Assembly (NCBI GenBank): GCA_963781345.1
Contig: CAWAFQ010000014.1
Coordinates: forward strand, 248,001 to 312,000
Length of the DNA stretch: 64,000 bases
From: JBBRHQ01 sp963781345
GTDB lineage: Bacteria > Actinomycetota > Thermoleophilia > Solirubrobacterales > 70-9
Direction: 5' to 3'
The notes beneath the pieces are model-generated. The model saw only the letters and a list, made by a program, of their open reading frames with translations, was not told where the DNA came from and made no database searches. Position numbers and translations under genes: made by a program. Positions 15,860 to 25,340 of the stretch are shown here, one piece after another. Position 1 is the first letter of the stretch. Every line of letters starts with the position of its first letter.

Positions 15860-17755
15860 ATGGAGACGCAGTTGGAGACCGGTGGTGCCAGTCGGGCCGA
15901 GGGTGGCACGATGGACGCGGCGCTGCGGCGCATGGCCGATTCTGAGCCCGAGCTCGCCGCTCGCCTGGTCGTCCAGTCGCTGCCGGCGGCGGCGGCGCCG
16001 CTGCCCGCCGACCTGAGCTGGCGCCTCGACGTCGAGGGGGTCGGGGCCTGGCAGGTCACCGGCAACGGCAACGGCGGCGCCGCCCGGGTCGAGCCGGCGA
16101 ACGGCACCGGCGACGAGGCCTTCGCGGTCGAAACCGACTCCGCAGGGCTTGCGCGGCTCGCCTCGGGGTCGAGCCCGATCGGCCTGATGCTGCGGCGCCG
16201 GCTTCGCCTGCGTGGAAAGCGCCGCAGGGCTCTGGCCCTGCGCGGAATGGACTCCGCCGCCGGCCCCGGCGAGCTGGTGCGCATCGGCGCTCCGATCGAC
16301 CCCGATCTCCTCTACCGCTCACTCGCCTACGCGTTCGAGCCGGCGTGGACGAAGGGGCACCGCTTCGCGATCGCCTTCGAGCTCTATGGCGAGGGCGGGG
16401 GCCGCTGGGTTGTCGAGGTCGACGATGGCGAGGTCAGGGTTCGAAGCGAGAGTGTGGAGGGCGGAGAGCGTGAAACTGGGGAGGAGGACCCGGCCGCCGG
16501 CGGGATTCCGGTTGAGACCGTCGTCCGGCTCTCCGTCGGGACCTGGCGTCGGCTGCTGAGCGGCGAGCTCGCCGCGACGACGGCCGCCCAGGAGGGTCTG
16601 ACGCAGGCGCAGGGCCCGCTTCACCCGGTCACCCTCTTCGGCCGCTGGGCCGACCGCGCGGCCGGCATCGACGGCCCCGAGCTCGAGCGCGAGACCCGCC
16701 AGCGCGAGGTCCAGCGGCGCCGCGCCGGCATCTGGGGCTCGGCGGGTGTGAGCCCCTCCGGGCAGGAAACCGATCCGGCCCAGCGCCGCAAGCCGGCCGG
16801 ACGCCGCCGCGCGGCGAAGCAGCCGGCCGCCCGCGATTCCCTGATGACCTACGAGCAGCTCTACGCGCTCTGGGAGCAGCGCAACTGGCGCGCCCACGAG
16901 CTCGACTTCACGGTTGACCAGCAGCACTGGCTCGCTTCGCCCACTGACGCCCAGCGCGACACCGCCTACACCCTGTCAGGATTCTACGTCGGCGAGGAGC
17001 GCGTCGCCGCCGACCTCGCCCCGTTCGTCCTCGCGGCCCCCAGCGGGGAGGCCGAGGCCTTTCTCGCGACCCAGCTCGTCGATGAGGTCCGCCACGCCGT
17101 CTTCTTCGATCGCTGGGGGGCCGAGGTGATGGCGCTCTCCGCCGACGACATGCGCTCGCGGCTGGCCGAGGCCGAGGCGACCATGCTCGGCGCCTGGCGC
17201 TTCCTCTTCGACGACAACCTCCGTGACGTCGCCCAGCGCATGCTGAAGCGACCCGACGACCTCTCGCTCTTTGTCGAGGGCGTCGTCATCTACCACATGG
17301 TCACCGAGGGAGTGCTGGCGATGACCGGCCAGCGCAGCATCCTCGGCTACATGGAGCGGCACTCGATCTACCCCGGCTTCCAGGAGGGGTTCTCGCTGGT
17401 CGAGCAGGACGAGCACCGCCACATCGCCTTCGGGGTGCGCTTCCTGCGCGACGTCGTCGCCGAGCGCCCGGAGATGCGCGAGGTGATCCTCGCCACCCTG
17501 ACCCGCCTCCTTCCCGAGGCGGCCCGGGTCTTCTGCCCGCCCTACATCTCGGACCCGACCAAGTTCGTCTCCTATGAGAGCGACTCGGAGCAGACATACG
17601 GCTTCGCATACACCGCGCTGAAGCGACGCATGGACATCATCGGAGTGCAGATCCCGCCCGCCGAGGAGCTGATGCCCGGACCGATCAACCCGCACGGCTT
17701 CGAGCAGCCGCTGGTGATGCCGGTGGATGTGGAGCAGGGCGCATTCGCCGTTTAG
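15860..17755 (+). CDS. SCP2-like / R2lox fusion: R2-like ligand-binding oxidase with N-terminal lipid-binding repeats
   Basis: 631 residues; the ATG at 15860 follows an ideal AAGGAGGAG site. Residues about 50-155 and 165-285 look like two SCP2-type sterol/lipid-binding repeats. Residues 330-631 are a ferritin-like diiron domain with the six ligands E379, E409, H412, E483, E518 and H521. V382 (E+3) and Y478 (E-5) match the Val-Tyr ether cross-link pair of R2lox (Mycobacterium Rv0233 type), not a nucleotide reductase. R2lox binds a long-chain fatty acid. The SCP2 fusion would bring its own lipid carrier. An enoyl-CoA hydratase gene follows by 27 bases. Confidence 0.82.
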   Translation: METQLETGGASRAEGGTMDAALRRMADSEPELAARLVVQSLPAAAAPLPADLSWRLDVEGVGAWQVTGNGNGGAARVEPANGTGDEAFAVETDSAGLARLASGSSPIGLMLRRRLRLRGKRRRALALRGMDSAAGPGELVRIGAPIDPDLLYRSLAYAFEPAWTKGHRFAIAFELYGEGGGRWVVEVDDGEVRVRSESVEGGERETGEEDPAAGGIPVETVVRLSVGTWRRLLSGELAATTAAQEGLTQAQGPLHPVTLFGRWADRAAGIDGPELERETRQREVQRRRAGIWGSAGVSPSGQETDPAQRRKPAGRRRAAKQPAARDSLMTYEQLYALWEQRNWRAHELDFTVDQQHWLASPTDAQRDTAYTLSGFYVGEERVAADLAPFVLAAPSGEAEAFLATQLVDEVRHAVFFDRWGAEVMALSADDMRSRLAEAEATMLGAWRFLFDDNLRDVAQRMLKRPDDLSLFVEGVVIYHMVTEGVLAMTGQRSILGYMERHSIYPGFQEGFSLVEQDEHRHIAFGVRFLRDVVAERPEMREVILATLTRLLPEAARVFCPPYISDPTKFVSYESDSEQTYGFAYTALKRRMDIIGVQIPPAEELMPGPINPHGFEQPLVMPVDVEQGAFAV

Positions 17756-17782
17756 AGCCCCGCGGGCAGAGAGGACGAAGAG

Positions 17783-18730
17783 GTGGCTGAGACAGTTCTG
17801 ACCGAGCAGCAGGGGCGGGTGCTCATCGTGCGCCTCTCCAACCCGCCGCACAACTTCATGAACCGGGCGATGGTGCTCGAGTTGGAGGATCTCCTCGAGC
17901 GGCTCGAGGGCGACGACTCGGTTGGCGCGGTGGTGCTCACGGGCGAGCCGCCCGACTCCTTCATCACTCACTACGACGTCGGCGAGATCCTCCGCGGCTC
18001 GGAGCAGATAGGCCGCGAGCTGCCGCCATCGGTGGCGGGGCCGGCGCTGCGGGCGAGCGGCGCGATCTCGAAGCTTCCGGGGGGCCGCGATGCGCTTCTT
18101 CGCAGCCCCGCCGGTGGATTGGTCGAGCTGCGCCGCATCCACGACGTCTTCGCCCGAATGAACGCACTCGACAAGGTCCTGATCGCGGCGATCAACGGTG
18201 TCGCCACCGGCGGCGGGTGCGAGCTCGCGCTCGCCTGCGACCTGCGACTGATCTCCTCCGAGGGCGGGCCGATCGGGTTGCCGGAGATGACGCTGGGGAT
18301 CATCCCCGGCGCCGGCGGGACCCAGCGGATGACGAGACTCCTGGGGGCGGGAAAGGCGCTCGAGCTGATCCTCGAAGGCCGCACCCTGGGGCCCGCCGAG
18401 GCGGTCGAGGCGGGCCTCGTTGACCGCGTGGTCGAGGCCGCCGGCCTGCTTCCCGAGGCAATCGCCACAGCGGAGCGGCTCTCGAGGCGCTCGCCGGCCT
18501 CGGTCGCGGCGGCGAAGCGCGCCGTTTATGAGGGCGGGTCGGGGTCTCTCGAGCACGGCCTGCACGTTGAGCGCGCCGCATTCATGTCGGTGGCCGCCTC
18601 ACCACCGGCGCTTCGCGCCATGCGCGAGTACGAGCGCGAGCTCTCCGAGGGCGGACAGCCACCCTGGCGAGACCCGGATGCGATCCGGCGCTGGCAGGAC
18701 GGAACCGCAACCGACCTTGAGGCCGACTAG
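17783..18730 (+). CDS. Enoyl-CoA hydratase/isomerase family protein
   Basis: 315 residues from GTG 17783. The crotonase oxyanion-hole segment is INGVATGGGCELALACD (about residue 138) and the active-site loop LPEMTLGIIPGAGGTQR carries the conserved glutamate. A longer N-terminal insert (about residues 60-115) is unusual. Likely hydrates or isomerises an acyl-CoA; placement after the SCP2-R2lox gene suggests lipid or sterol side-chain metabolism. The TAG stop (18728-18730) lies in the target duplication of the insertion sequence that follows, so the natural 3' neighbour has been displaced. Confidence 0.88.
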   Translation: MAETVLTEQQGRVLIVRLSNPPHNFMNRAMVLELEDLLERLEGDDSVGAVVLTGEPPDSFITHYDVGEILRGSEQIGRELPPSVAGPALRASGAISKLPGGRDALLRSPAGGLVELRRIHDVFARMNALDKVLIAAINGVATGGGCELALACDLRLISSEGGPIGLPEMTLGIIPGAGGTQRMTRLLGAGKALELILEGRTLGPAEAVEAGLVDRVVEAAGLLPEAIATAERLSRRSPASVAAAKRAVYEGGSGSLEHGLHVERAAFMSVAASPPALRAMREYERELSEGGQPPWRDPDAIRRWQDGTATDLEAD

Positions 18731-19790
18731 GTGTAGATGCCAGTCACGTTGTTCCCGCCAGTTCCCGTAACCGCGCTATCGGCGGCCGGTGACCAAGGGC
18801 GCCATGTCTTCGCCTGAAGTTGTAGCGCTCGAGCCAGCCAGAGAGGGCCGCGGCCCTCTCTGGCGATGAGCCGTAAACGGCGGCGTAGGCCCACTCGGCG
18901 AGCATCGTGCGAATGAAGCGCTCGGCCTTGCCGTTGGTTTGGGGGCGGTAGGGCCTGGTGCGGATGTGGCGGATCCCAAGGGTCCTGCAGGCAATTGCGT
19001 GGGCCGTGGAGCAATAGGCGGGTCCGTTGTCGGTCATAAGCCGCTCGACCGTGACGCCATGGGAGCCGTAGTAAGCCAGGGCCCGCTTCAGGAAGCCGAT
19101 CGCGGTAGTTGCTTGCTCGTTCGGCAGCACCTCGACGTAGGCCAGGCGGGTGGCGTCATCAACGCAGACGTGCACGAACTCCCAGCCCGTGCGCAGGGGT
19201 CCGCCCCTGCGTCGCTTGACCTCGGTGTTGCGCTTGCCGGTGATCCGATGCCCAGCGCCCTTTGAGCTGATCCGCCCGAGCTTCTTGACGTCGATGTGGA
19301 TCAGCTCCCCGGGGCGGCCGCGCTCGTAGCGGCGGATAGGCTCTGCCGGCTCGAGTCGACTTAGCTTGCCCAGGCCGATTCGGGCCAGCACCGCCGAAAC
19401 AGTCGAGGTCGCCATCTCCAACACTTCGGCAATCTCGGGGCCAGTGAGCCGCAGGCGTCTGAGGGCGGCGATCACCTCGACACGATCGGCGGGAGTGGCG
19501 TTGTGGACCGTGCCGGGGGCGGAGCTGCGGTCGAGAAGGCCGGCCTCTCCCTCGGCGCGGTAACGGCGTGTCCACTTGCCAGCCGTCCTCACGCTCACTC
19601 CGGCGGCATAGGCCGCCTCCGTGAGCGTGAGCCCGCCCTCGACGACACGTCGGGCCATCACCGCCCTGCCCTTCGGGCCGAGGGGCGCGTTAGCGTGGAG
19701 CTTCATCCGGTGTCCTCCTTGGATCTGGGTGGCTTCGACACCCCCAGCCTCCAAGGAGGTCCGGATGAACAACGTTGTTAGGAACTACAA
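18731..19790 (-). mobile_element. IS481-type insertion sequence, apparently complete
   Basis: 1060 bases flanked by CTAG on both sides (18727-18730 and 19791-19794), read as a 4-base target duplication. Imperfect terminal repeats: GTGTAGATGCC...ACGTTGTTC at the left and, on the reverse strand, TTGTAGTTCCT...ACGTTGTTC at the right (17 of 24 match). The right end also has the perfect palindrome AACAACGTTGTT. One intact transposase fills it. It sits between the hydratase stop and the epimerase stop, harming neither. Confidence 0.9.
18744..19706 (-). CDS. IS481 family transposase (DDE)
   Basis: 320 residues from ATG 19706, preceded by AAGGAGG seven bases upstream. The N-terminal half has two helix-turn-helix units (LTEAAYAAGVSVRTAGKW, EIAEVLEMATSTVSAVL). 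The catalytic core shows the first Asp in LIHIDVKKLG, the second in LMTDNGPAY and the Glu in TNGKAERFIRT. Length and residues look intact, so the element may be active. Confidence 0.93.
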   Translation of the reverse strand: MKLHANAPLGPKGRAVMARRVVEGGLTLTEAAYAAGVSVRTAGKWTRRYRAEGEAGLLDRSSAPGTVHNATPADRVEVIAALRRLRLTGPEIAEVLEMATSTVSAVLARIGLGKLSRLEPAEPIRRYERGRPGELIHIDVKKLGRISSKGAGHRITGKRNTEVKRRRGGPLRTGWEFVHVCVDDATRLAYVEVLPNEQATTAIGFLKRALAYYGSHGVTVERLMTDNGPAYCSTAHAIACRTLGIRHIRTRPYRPQTNGKAERFIRTMLAEWAYAAVYGSSPERAAALSGWLERYNFRRRHGALGHRPPIARLRELAGTT

Positions 19791-19798
19791 CTAGGCGC

Positions 19799-20785
19799 CT
19801 ACAGCAGTCCCTCGTCGCGGAACCACTCCTCGGTGCGGCGCATGCCCTCGTCGAAGCCGACCTCGGGCTCCCAGCCGAGCGATCGCATCTTCGCGGTCGA
19901 GACGCTGCCGCGGCGGCTGATCAGGACGACCGAGTGGCGGGTCATCTGTGGCGGGCGCCCGGTCAGCCTCGAGGCGCTCTCGATCACCGTTCCCAGCGCC
20001 CGGATCACCCCGGCGGGCAGGCGCCTGGCCTCGCGCCCGCCGCTGGTCGCGGCGAAGCGGTTGAAGAAGTTCTCGAAGGTGACGGTGTCGGCGTCGTTCC
20101 AGGCCGCGTAGGCCTCTCCCGGCTCGCCGCGCTCGAGGGCGATGATCACGGCCGCGGCGAGGTCGTCGATATAGACGGGGAGCATCAGGCTCTCGCCGAC
20201 CCCCGGGACCGCAAGCTGCCCGGACTTGGCCAGCTCCAGCGGGCGCAGCGCCCAGGGGATCGAGCCCGGGCCGTAGACGTCCCCGGGGCGAACGACGATC
20301 GCGCCGCGGCGCCGGGCGAGGCGGTCGGAGGCGCTCTTGGTGTCGATGTAGGGGACGCCGCAGTTGCGCAGGTGCGCGGTCTCGTCCTGGGTCGAGGGGT
20401 CGTCGTAGCCGTAGACGACGACCGAGCTGATGTGGACCGAGCGCTCGACGCCGGCTTCGGCGGCGGCGGCGAGGACGGTCGCGGTGCCGCCGACGTTGAC
20501 GCGGACGTGTTCATCCATCGAGCCGGCGTCGCTGACGATCGCGGCGGTGTGGACGAGCATCTCGGCGCCCTCGAGTGCATCGCCGATCGCGTTGGGGTCG
20601 GTGACATCGGCGATCCGCGCCTCGGCGCCGGCTGCCTCGATCCGGGCGGCCGATGCCGGGGCTGCGTCGATGCCGACCACCTCGGCGCCGCGGGCGATCA
20701 GCCCGCGGGTCACCGCGCCGCCGATGAACCCGCCGGCACCGGTGACCGCAACCTTGCGTCCCTCGATTCCTGATTGGTCGGCCAT
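19799..20785 (-). CDS. NAD-dependent epimerase/dehydratase (extended SDR)
   Basis: 328 residues from ATG 20785 with a GAGAGGAGC site. The glycine motif GAGGFIGGAV (about residue 16) and a DAAPAS acidic turn mark the NAD-binding fold. The usual YxxxK catalytic motif is read as YIDTK (about residue 170), and RPGDVYGPG is the substrate-side signature of nucleotide-sugar or 3-beta-HSD-like enzymes. Substrate unknown. Divergent from the PAP2 gene with only 30 bases between starts, so the promoters must overlap. Confidence 0.88.
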   Translation of the reverse strand: MADQSGIEGRKVAVTGAGGFIGGAVTRGLIARGAEVVGIDAAPASAARIEAAGAEARIADVTDPNAIGDALEGAEMLVHTAAIVSDAGSMDEHVRVNVGGTATVLAAAAEAGVERSVHISSVVVYGYDDPSTQDETAHLRNCGVPYIDTKSASDRLARRRGAIVVRPGDVYGPGSIPWALRPLELAKSGQLAVPGVGESLMLPVYIDDLAAAVIIALERGEPGEAYAAWNDADTVTFENFFNRFAATSGGREARRLPAGVIRALGTVIESASRLTGRPPQMTRHSVVLISRRGSVSTAKMRSLGWEPEVGFDEGMRRTEEWFRDEGLL

Positions 20786-20815
20786 TGCTCCTCTCAACCT
20801 ATACTCGCCGCCCTC

Positions 20816-21766
20816 ATGCGTCGCTCGCGATCCCGGCCATCTCCGGCGCTGCGCGCATCCGTGCGTGCCGGGGCTGCCGCCTGCGTCGCCGCCGCGGTGG
20901 CGGTGCCGCTGCTGCGAAAGCGGTTGCGGATTCCTGCCCCGGTGACGGTCGCCGCCTGCGTCTCGGGACCACTGGGGCTTGCCGTCCTGCAGCCCCGCTC
21001 GAAGCGACGCGACGTTGCCCTGTTCGCGATGCAGATGTGGGCCTTCACGATGCTCCACGAGCTTCCCTACGACGACCCCGAGCGCTGCAGGGCGCGGCTG
21101 AAGACCCGCTACCCGGTCGAGATCGACCGCGCGATCGGCGCCGGCCGTCTTCCCAACGCCCGCTTGCAGAGGGCGCTGGCTGGCCGCCGTGGGGTCGGCG
21201 CGCTCGATCACTCGCTCTCCTGGGTGCACTGGCTCTGGTTCTTCGAGCCCTACGTCGCGCTTGTCGTGATCCTCGCCCGCCACAACGACCGCTTTCCGCG
21301 GGCGGCCCGGCAGATGGCGGCGGTCTTCGACATCGGCTGCGCGGTCTACTTCCTCGCCCCGACGGCACCGCCCTGGTGGGCGGCAGCCAACGGTGAGACC
21401 GGTGAGGAGGAGGTGCGGCGGATAATGGTCGAGGTCGGCGAGGAGACCTGGGGCCCGGCCTGGGAGAAGATGTATGAGGCCCTCGGCGGGAATCCCTGGG
21501 CGGCGATGCCCTCGCTTCACTTCGCGACCTCGCTGATGGCCGCGCTGATGCTGACCGAAGCCGGACCGGGGGAGGGGGCGTTGGGCTGGTCCTACGCGCT
21601 CACCCTCGGCTTCGCGCTCGTCTACCTCGGTGAGCACTACGTCACCGACCTGCTCGCCGGAGCGGCGCTCGTCGCCGTCGTGCGCCGGAGCGAGCCGCTT
21701 GCCGAGCCGCTCGTGGGCAGCGTCAACCGAGTCCTGCAGCGGCTCGAGCGGATCGCCTCCGGCTAG
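20816..21766 (+). CDS. PAP2-superfamily membrane protein
   Basis: 316 residues, about six hydrophobic segments. The later phosphatase motifs are clear: PSLHFATS (PSxH, about residue 228) and YLGEHYVTDLLAG with the catalytic His and Asp (about residue 265). The first motif (K-x6-RP) is replaced by a Pro/Trp-rich APTAPPWW stretch, as in the inositol-phosphoceramide-synthase-like branch, which transfers lipid head groups. A membrane lipid phosphatase or phosphotransferase is the best call. Confidence 0.82.
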   Translation: MRRSRSRPSPALRASVRAGAAACVAAAVAVPLLRKRLRIPAPVTVAACVSGPLGLAVLQPRSKRRDVALFAMQMWAFTMLHELPYDDPERCRARLKTRYPVEIDRAIGAGRLPNARLQRALAGRRGVGALDHSLSWVHWLWFFEPYVALVVILARHNDRFPRAARQMAAVFDIGCAVYFLAPTAPPWWAAANGETGEEEVRRIMVEVGEETWGPAWEKMYEALGGNPWAAMPSLHFATSLMAALMLTEAGPGEGALGWSYALTLGFALVYLGEHYVTDLLAGAALVAVVRRSEPLAEPLVGSVNRVLQRLERIASG

Positions 21767-21834
21767 CACGGCTGCGGTCGCGGGTAGCATGGCCTGCCTA
21801 GGAGGAGCACCTGTCCCCGGTCGACAAAGCCTTT

Positions 21835-22977
21835 GTGGAGGAGCCGGTCTCCGACACCGGCGCATCGCCGCCCCCGTCTGGCCCCGGTGGCGGCGACGGC
21901 CTGCCGATCTTCTCTCGCCGGGTGGTGATCCGGACGGTGATCGTTGTCGTCGCGATGATCATCGCGATCTACTTCCTGCTGCCGAAGCTTGTCGGGCTCG
22001 GGGACGCGATGACCAAGCTCGGGGACGCCGAGCCCGGTTGGGTGGCGATCGCGATCGGCTTCGAGGTGGCGGCATTCGCCACCTATGTCGCCCTCTTCCG
22101 TGGCGTCGTCGGCGGCGATGTCCTGCCGCTGACGTGGCGTGAGGCCTACGAGATCAACATGGCCGGCCTGGCGGCGACGCGCCTCTTCTCCGCCGGCGGA
22201 GCGGGGGGGATCGCGCTCACCTACTGGGCACTTCGCAAGGCTGGGATGCCGCGCCGCGAGTCAGCGACCCGGATGGTCGCCTTCCTCGCTCTCCAGTACA
22301 TCTGGTACCCGCTGGCGCTGATCGTCTGCGGCATCGGCCTTCGCACCGGCGTTCTCTCGGGTGAGTCCTCGGTCGAGGTGACGATCCTGCCGGCGGCGTT
22401 CGCGGCGCTGGCGATCATCCTCGCGATCCTGGTGGCGCTGATCCCCCACGATCTCGAGCGCCGCATAGCCCGCTTCGCCCAGGGACACCGCAGGGCCGGG
22501 CTTGCGCGGCGGCTGGCTACGGTGCCGGCGACAGTCGCAAGGGGGCTGCGGACCGCCTTCGACCTCGTCGGCCACCCCTCCCGCGGCGGGCTCGCGGTCG
22601 CCGGCGCGGTCGGCTTCTGGACCGCCAACGTCGGCATCCTCTGGGCCAGCTTCAAGGCGTTCGGCGTCAGCGTCCCCCTCGGCGTCGTCGTCCAGGGGTT
22701 CTTCCTCGGGATGGTGGCCAACCTGATCCCCTTCGCCCCCGCAGGGGTCGGAGCGGTCGACGCCGGGATGATCGGTGCCTTCCTCCTCTTCAACGTCCCC
22801 GAGAGCCAGGTCTTCCCGGCGGTCCTCACCTACCGGGTGATCGCCTTCTGGCTTCCGATACCACCCGGCGTCATCGCCTTCTTCCAGCTGCGCAGCACGG
22901 TCGCCCGCTGGGAGAGCGAGGGCCGGCCGGCGGAGACGGGCGAGGAGGCGAGCGCTGCGGCGCCCGTGGTCGGCTGA
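21835..22977 (+). CDS. Lysylphosphatidylglycerol synthase-type membrane protein (UPF0104)
   Basis: 380 residues, about eight helices, with the family features EINMAGLAATRLFSAGGAGG and PFAPAGVGAVDAG. Members are flippase-like modules or hypothetical proteins; no lysyltransferase domain is attached. GTG 21835 is the first standard start, but the good GGAGGAG site at 21801 lies 28 bases upstream and immediately before an in-frame CTG at 21811, so translation may begin there. Follows the PAP2 gene by 68 bases, a plausible lipid-related pair. Confidence 0.85.
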   Translation: MEEPVSDTGASPPPSGPGGGDGLPIFSRRVVIRTVIVVVAMIIAIYFLLPKLVGLGDAMTKLGDAEPGWVAIAIGFEVAAFATYVALFRGVVGGDVLPLTWREAYEINMAGLAATRLFSAGGAGGIALTYWALRKAGMPRRESATRMVAFLALQYIWYPLALIVCGIGLRTGVLSGESSVEVTILPAAFAALAIILAILVALIPHDLERRIARFAQGHRRAGLARRLATVPATVARGLRTAFDLVGHPSRGGLAVAGAVGFWTANVGILWASFKAFGVSVPLGVVVQGFFLGMVANLIPFAPAGVGAVDAGMIGAFLLFNVPESQVFPAVLTYRVIAFWLPIPPGVIAFFQLRSTVARWESEGRPAETGEEASAAAPVVG

Positions 22978-23023
22978 GGGCCGAGCACCTCGCACCCGCG
23001 CAGCCGGGGCGGGGCCGGTGTCA

Positions 23024-23040
23024 CTTCATAAAGTGAAGTA
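23024..23040. promoter_or_regulatory. Inverted repeat upstream of thioredoxin reductase
   Basis: ACTTCA-TAAAG-TGAAGT, 60 bases before the trxB ATG in an AT-rich patch. It could be an operator for a redox regulator or overlap the -10 region. Confidence 0.4.
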
Positions 23041-23100
23041 ACATCTGGCGCAGGCGCGAGACTGCAAGTCATCCCCACAGAAGCCAGAGACGGAGAACCG

Positions 23101-24114
23101 ATGGCAGACCCCAAGATCGAGAACGTGATCATCGTCGGCGGCGGCCCCGCCGGCTACACCGCGGCCCTCTACACCGCCCGTGCCAACCTCGAGCCGCTCG
23201 TCTTCGAGGGCTTTCAGTGGGGCGGCCAGCTGCAGAACACGACAGACGTCGAGAACTACCCCGGCTACCCGGAGGGGATCATGGGCCCGGAGATGATGGG
23301 CCAGTTCCGCGCCCAGGCGGAGCGCTTCGGCACCCGCTTCGTCACAGACGATGTGGATGAGGTTCGGCTCTCCGACGGTGGCATTCACCGGGTCTTCCTC
23401 GGCAAGGAGGAGCATCTCGCCCGCACGGTCATCCTCGCGATGGGCGCCGAGCCCCGCCGGCTCGGGATCCCCGGGGAGCTCGAGCTCGCCGGCCGCGGCG
23501 TCTCCACCTGCGGCGTCTGCGACGGCGCCTTCTTCAAGGATCAGAAGGTGGTCGTGATCGGCGGCGGCGACTCGGCGATGGAGGACTCGATCTTCATCTC
23601 CAAGTACGCCAGCGATCTGACGATCGTCAACCGCCGTGACGAGTTCCGCGCCTCGAGGATCATGTTCGAGCGGGCGCTGGAGCAGCCCAACATCGCCACC
23701 ATGACCCCCTATGTACCGGAGGAGTTCGTCGCCGGGGACGACGGGAAGCTGGCCAGGGTGCGGGTGCGCCATGCCGAGACCGGCGAGACCGAGGAGATCG
23801 AGGCCGGCGGCGCCTTCGTCGCGATCGGCCACATCCCGCGCTCAGAGGTCGTGACCGGCCAGGTCGACACCGACGACGCCGGCTACGTCCTCACCAGGCC
23901 GACCTCAACCCGGACCAACCTCGCCGGAGTCTTCGCCGTCGGCGACCTCGTCGACCACACCTACCGCCAGGCGGTCACCGCAGCCGGGACCGGCTGCATG
24001 GGAGCGCTCGACGCTGAGTGGTATCTGCGTGACACCCCTCCCTCGCCGGAGGCCCACTGGATGAAGGGCGGCGAGCCGGTCGAGGTGGCGCCGACGCCCG
24101 GAGCCGCCGCGTAG
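23101..24114 (+). CDS. trxB: Thioredoxin-disulfide reductase
   Basis: 337 residues. FAD site GGGPAGYTAALY at the N-terminus, redox-active CGVCDG (about residues 138-143), NADPH site GGGDSAMEDSI, and the C-terminal FAD-binding GVFAVGDLVD. Regenerates reduced thioredoxin from NADPH in the cytoplasm. No thioredoxin gene is adjacent. About 25 residues longer than E. coli TrxB because of an extended C-terminal tail. Confidence 0.95.
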   Translation: MADPKIENVIIVGGGPAGYTAALYTARANLEPLVFEGFQWGGQLQNTTDVENYPGYPEGIMGPEMMGQFRAQAERFGTRFVTDDVDEVRLSDGGIHRVFLGKEEHLARTVILAMGAEPRRLGIPGELELAGRGVSTCGVCDGAFFKDQKVVVIGGGDSAMEDSIFISKYASDLTIVNRRDEFRASRIMFERALEQPNIATMTPYVPEEFVAGDDGKLARVRVRHAETGETEEIEAGGAFVAIGHIPRSEVVTGQVDTDDAGYVLTRPTSTRTNLAGVFAVGDLVDHTYRQAVTAAGTGCMGALDAEWYLRDTPPSPEAHWMKGGEPVEVAPTPGAAA

Positions 24115-24201
24115 AGTTCACCGGGATGGATCCAGGGGCCACGGCGTGGAGCCGGGCCTCCGGCGTACAGTTAGCCCTCCAAAGCGACCAGGAGGAAGAC
24201 G

Positions 24202-25333
24202 ATGGCGGCGATCGAGAGTCCCGAGAAGGTCGGGCTGAAGCCCTTCCACGAGTTCGACGAGGCCAACGCGACCTGGCCGCGCGGCGACCGCCCGGCGGCG
24301 ATCCGCGAGGCCGCGGCCGAGTTCCGCGCCCGCTTCGCCGTCCCCGGGAACCGGGTCCGCGCGATCCGCACCGTCGACATCGCCTCCGCCGGCTACCCGC
24401 TGAAGTTCGCCTTCGGCGGGGCGGCGATCGGCCCCAACCCCTACATCAACATCATCAACCGCCTCCAGGTGATCCAGTACGAGGACTTCGACGGGGAGCG
24501 CAGGACGCTCGCCTACGAGCCGACGGTCACCGAGGGCCCGCAGGAGGCGCCCTTCTACGAGCAGATGATCGAGCGGATGAACCGCCTTCCCGGCGGCGCC
24601 GGCGACTTCCTCACCTACAAGGTCCTCTCGACGATCTGGAACACGGTCCCGAGCGCCCTCGCCGAGGCCGGGCTGCGGCCCGAGGACGTCGACTTCGTCA
24701 GCTTCGACCACCTCCACGTCCAGGACGTCCGCTTCATCCTCGGCTCGACCGAGCCGCCCCCCGGCCACCCGGAGGCCGTCGAGCCGCTGTTCCCGAACGC
24801 GAAGCTGCTGACCCAGCGCCGCGAGTGGGACACCTTCGCCTCGATCCACCCGATGCAGTGGGCCTGGTACGTCAAGGACGGGATCGCCGGCGTCAACGAG
24901 GACAACGTCGTCCTCCTCGACGGCGACGTCGAGCTCGGAAAGGGCGTCGCCCTAGTCTGGACCCCTGGCCACACCGACGGCAACCACTCGCTCTGCGTCA
25001 ACACGCGACGACGGCGTCTGGGTCAGCTCCGAGAACGGCGTCGCCGCCGACTCCTGGCACCCCCACCTCTCGAAGATCCCCGGCGTGCGCAAGACCGCGG
25101 AGTTCTTCGGCCGCGAGGTGATCCTCAACTCCAACACCCTCGAGGACTCGATCGACCAGTACGACTCGATGGTCAAGGAGAAGGCTCTCGCCGACCCCAA
25201 CCCGCGCGATCCGCGCTTCCTCAACGTCCTGCCGTCCTCGGAGATGGCCGACTGGAGGCGCCAGTGGCCGGTGGTTCCCGCCTTCTTCTACGGTGGGATG
25301 AGCTACGGGGAGATCGAGCGCCCGACGAAGTAG
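24202..25333 (+). pseudogene. Metallo-beta-lactamase-fold hydrolase, frameshifted
   Basis: Frame from ATG 24202 holds for about 268 residues (to HSLCVNT) and then continues in the next frame at 25008 (DDGVWVSSENG... to the TAG at 25333); one extra base at about 25003-25007 accounts for it. Corrected length about 376. Metal-site-like pieces are FDHLHVQD and TPGHTDGNH, consistent with the MBL superfamily, though the canonical HxHxDH is modified. Substrate unknown. The break may be a consensus error because both halves are well conserved. Confidence 0.75.
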
Positions 25334-25340
25334 TCCCCTA

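Noticed and set aside
20786..21865. N-terminal extension of the epimerase frame through the PAP2 gene
   Set aside because: The frame is open by chance; the epimerase has its own ATG with a ribosome site at 20785, and the forward PAP2 gene occupies the region.
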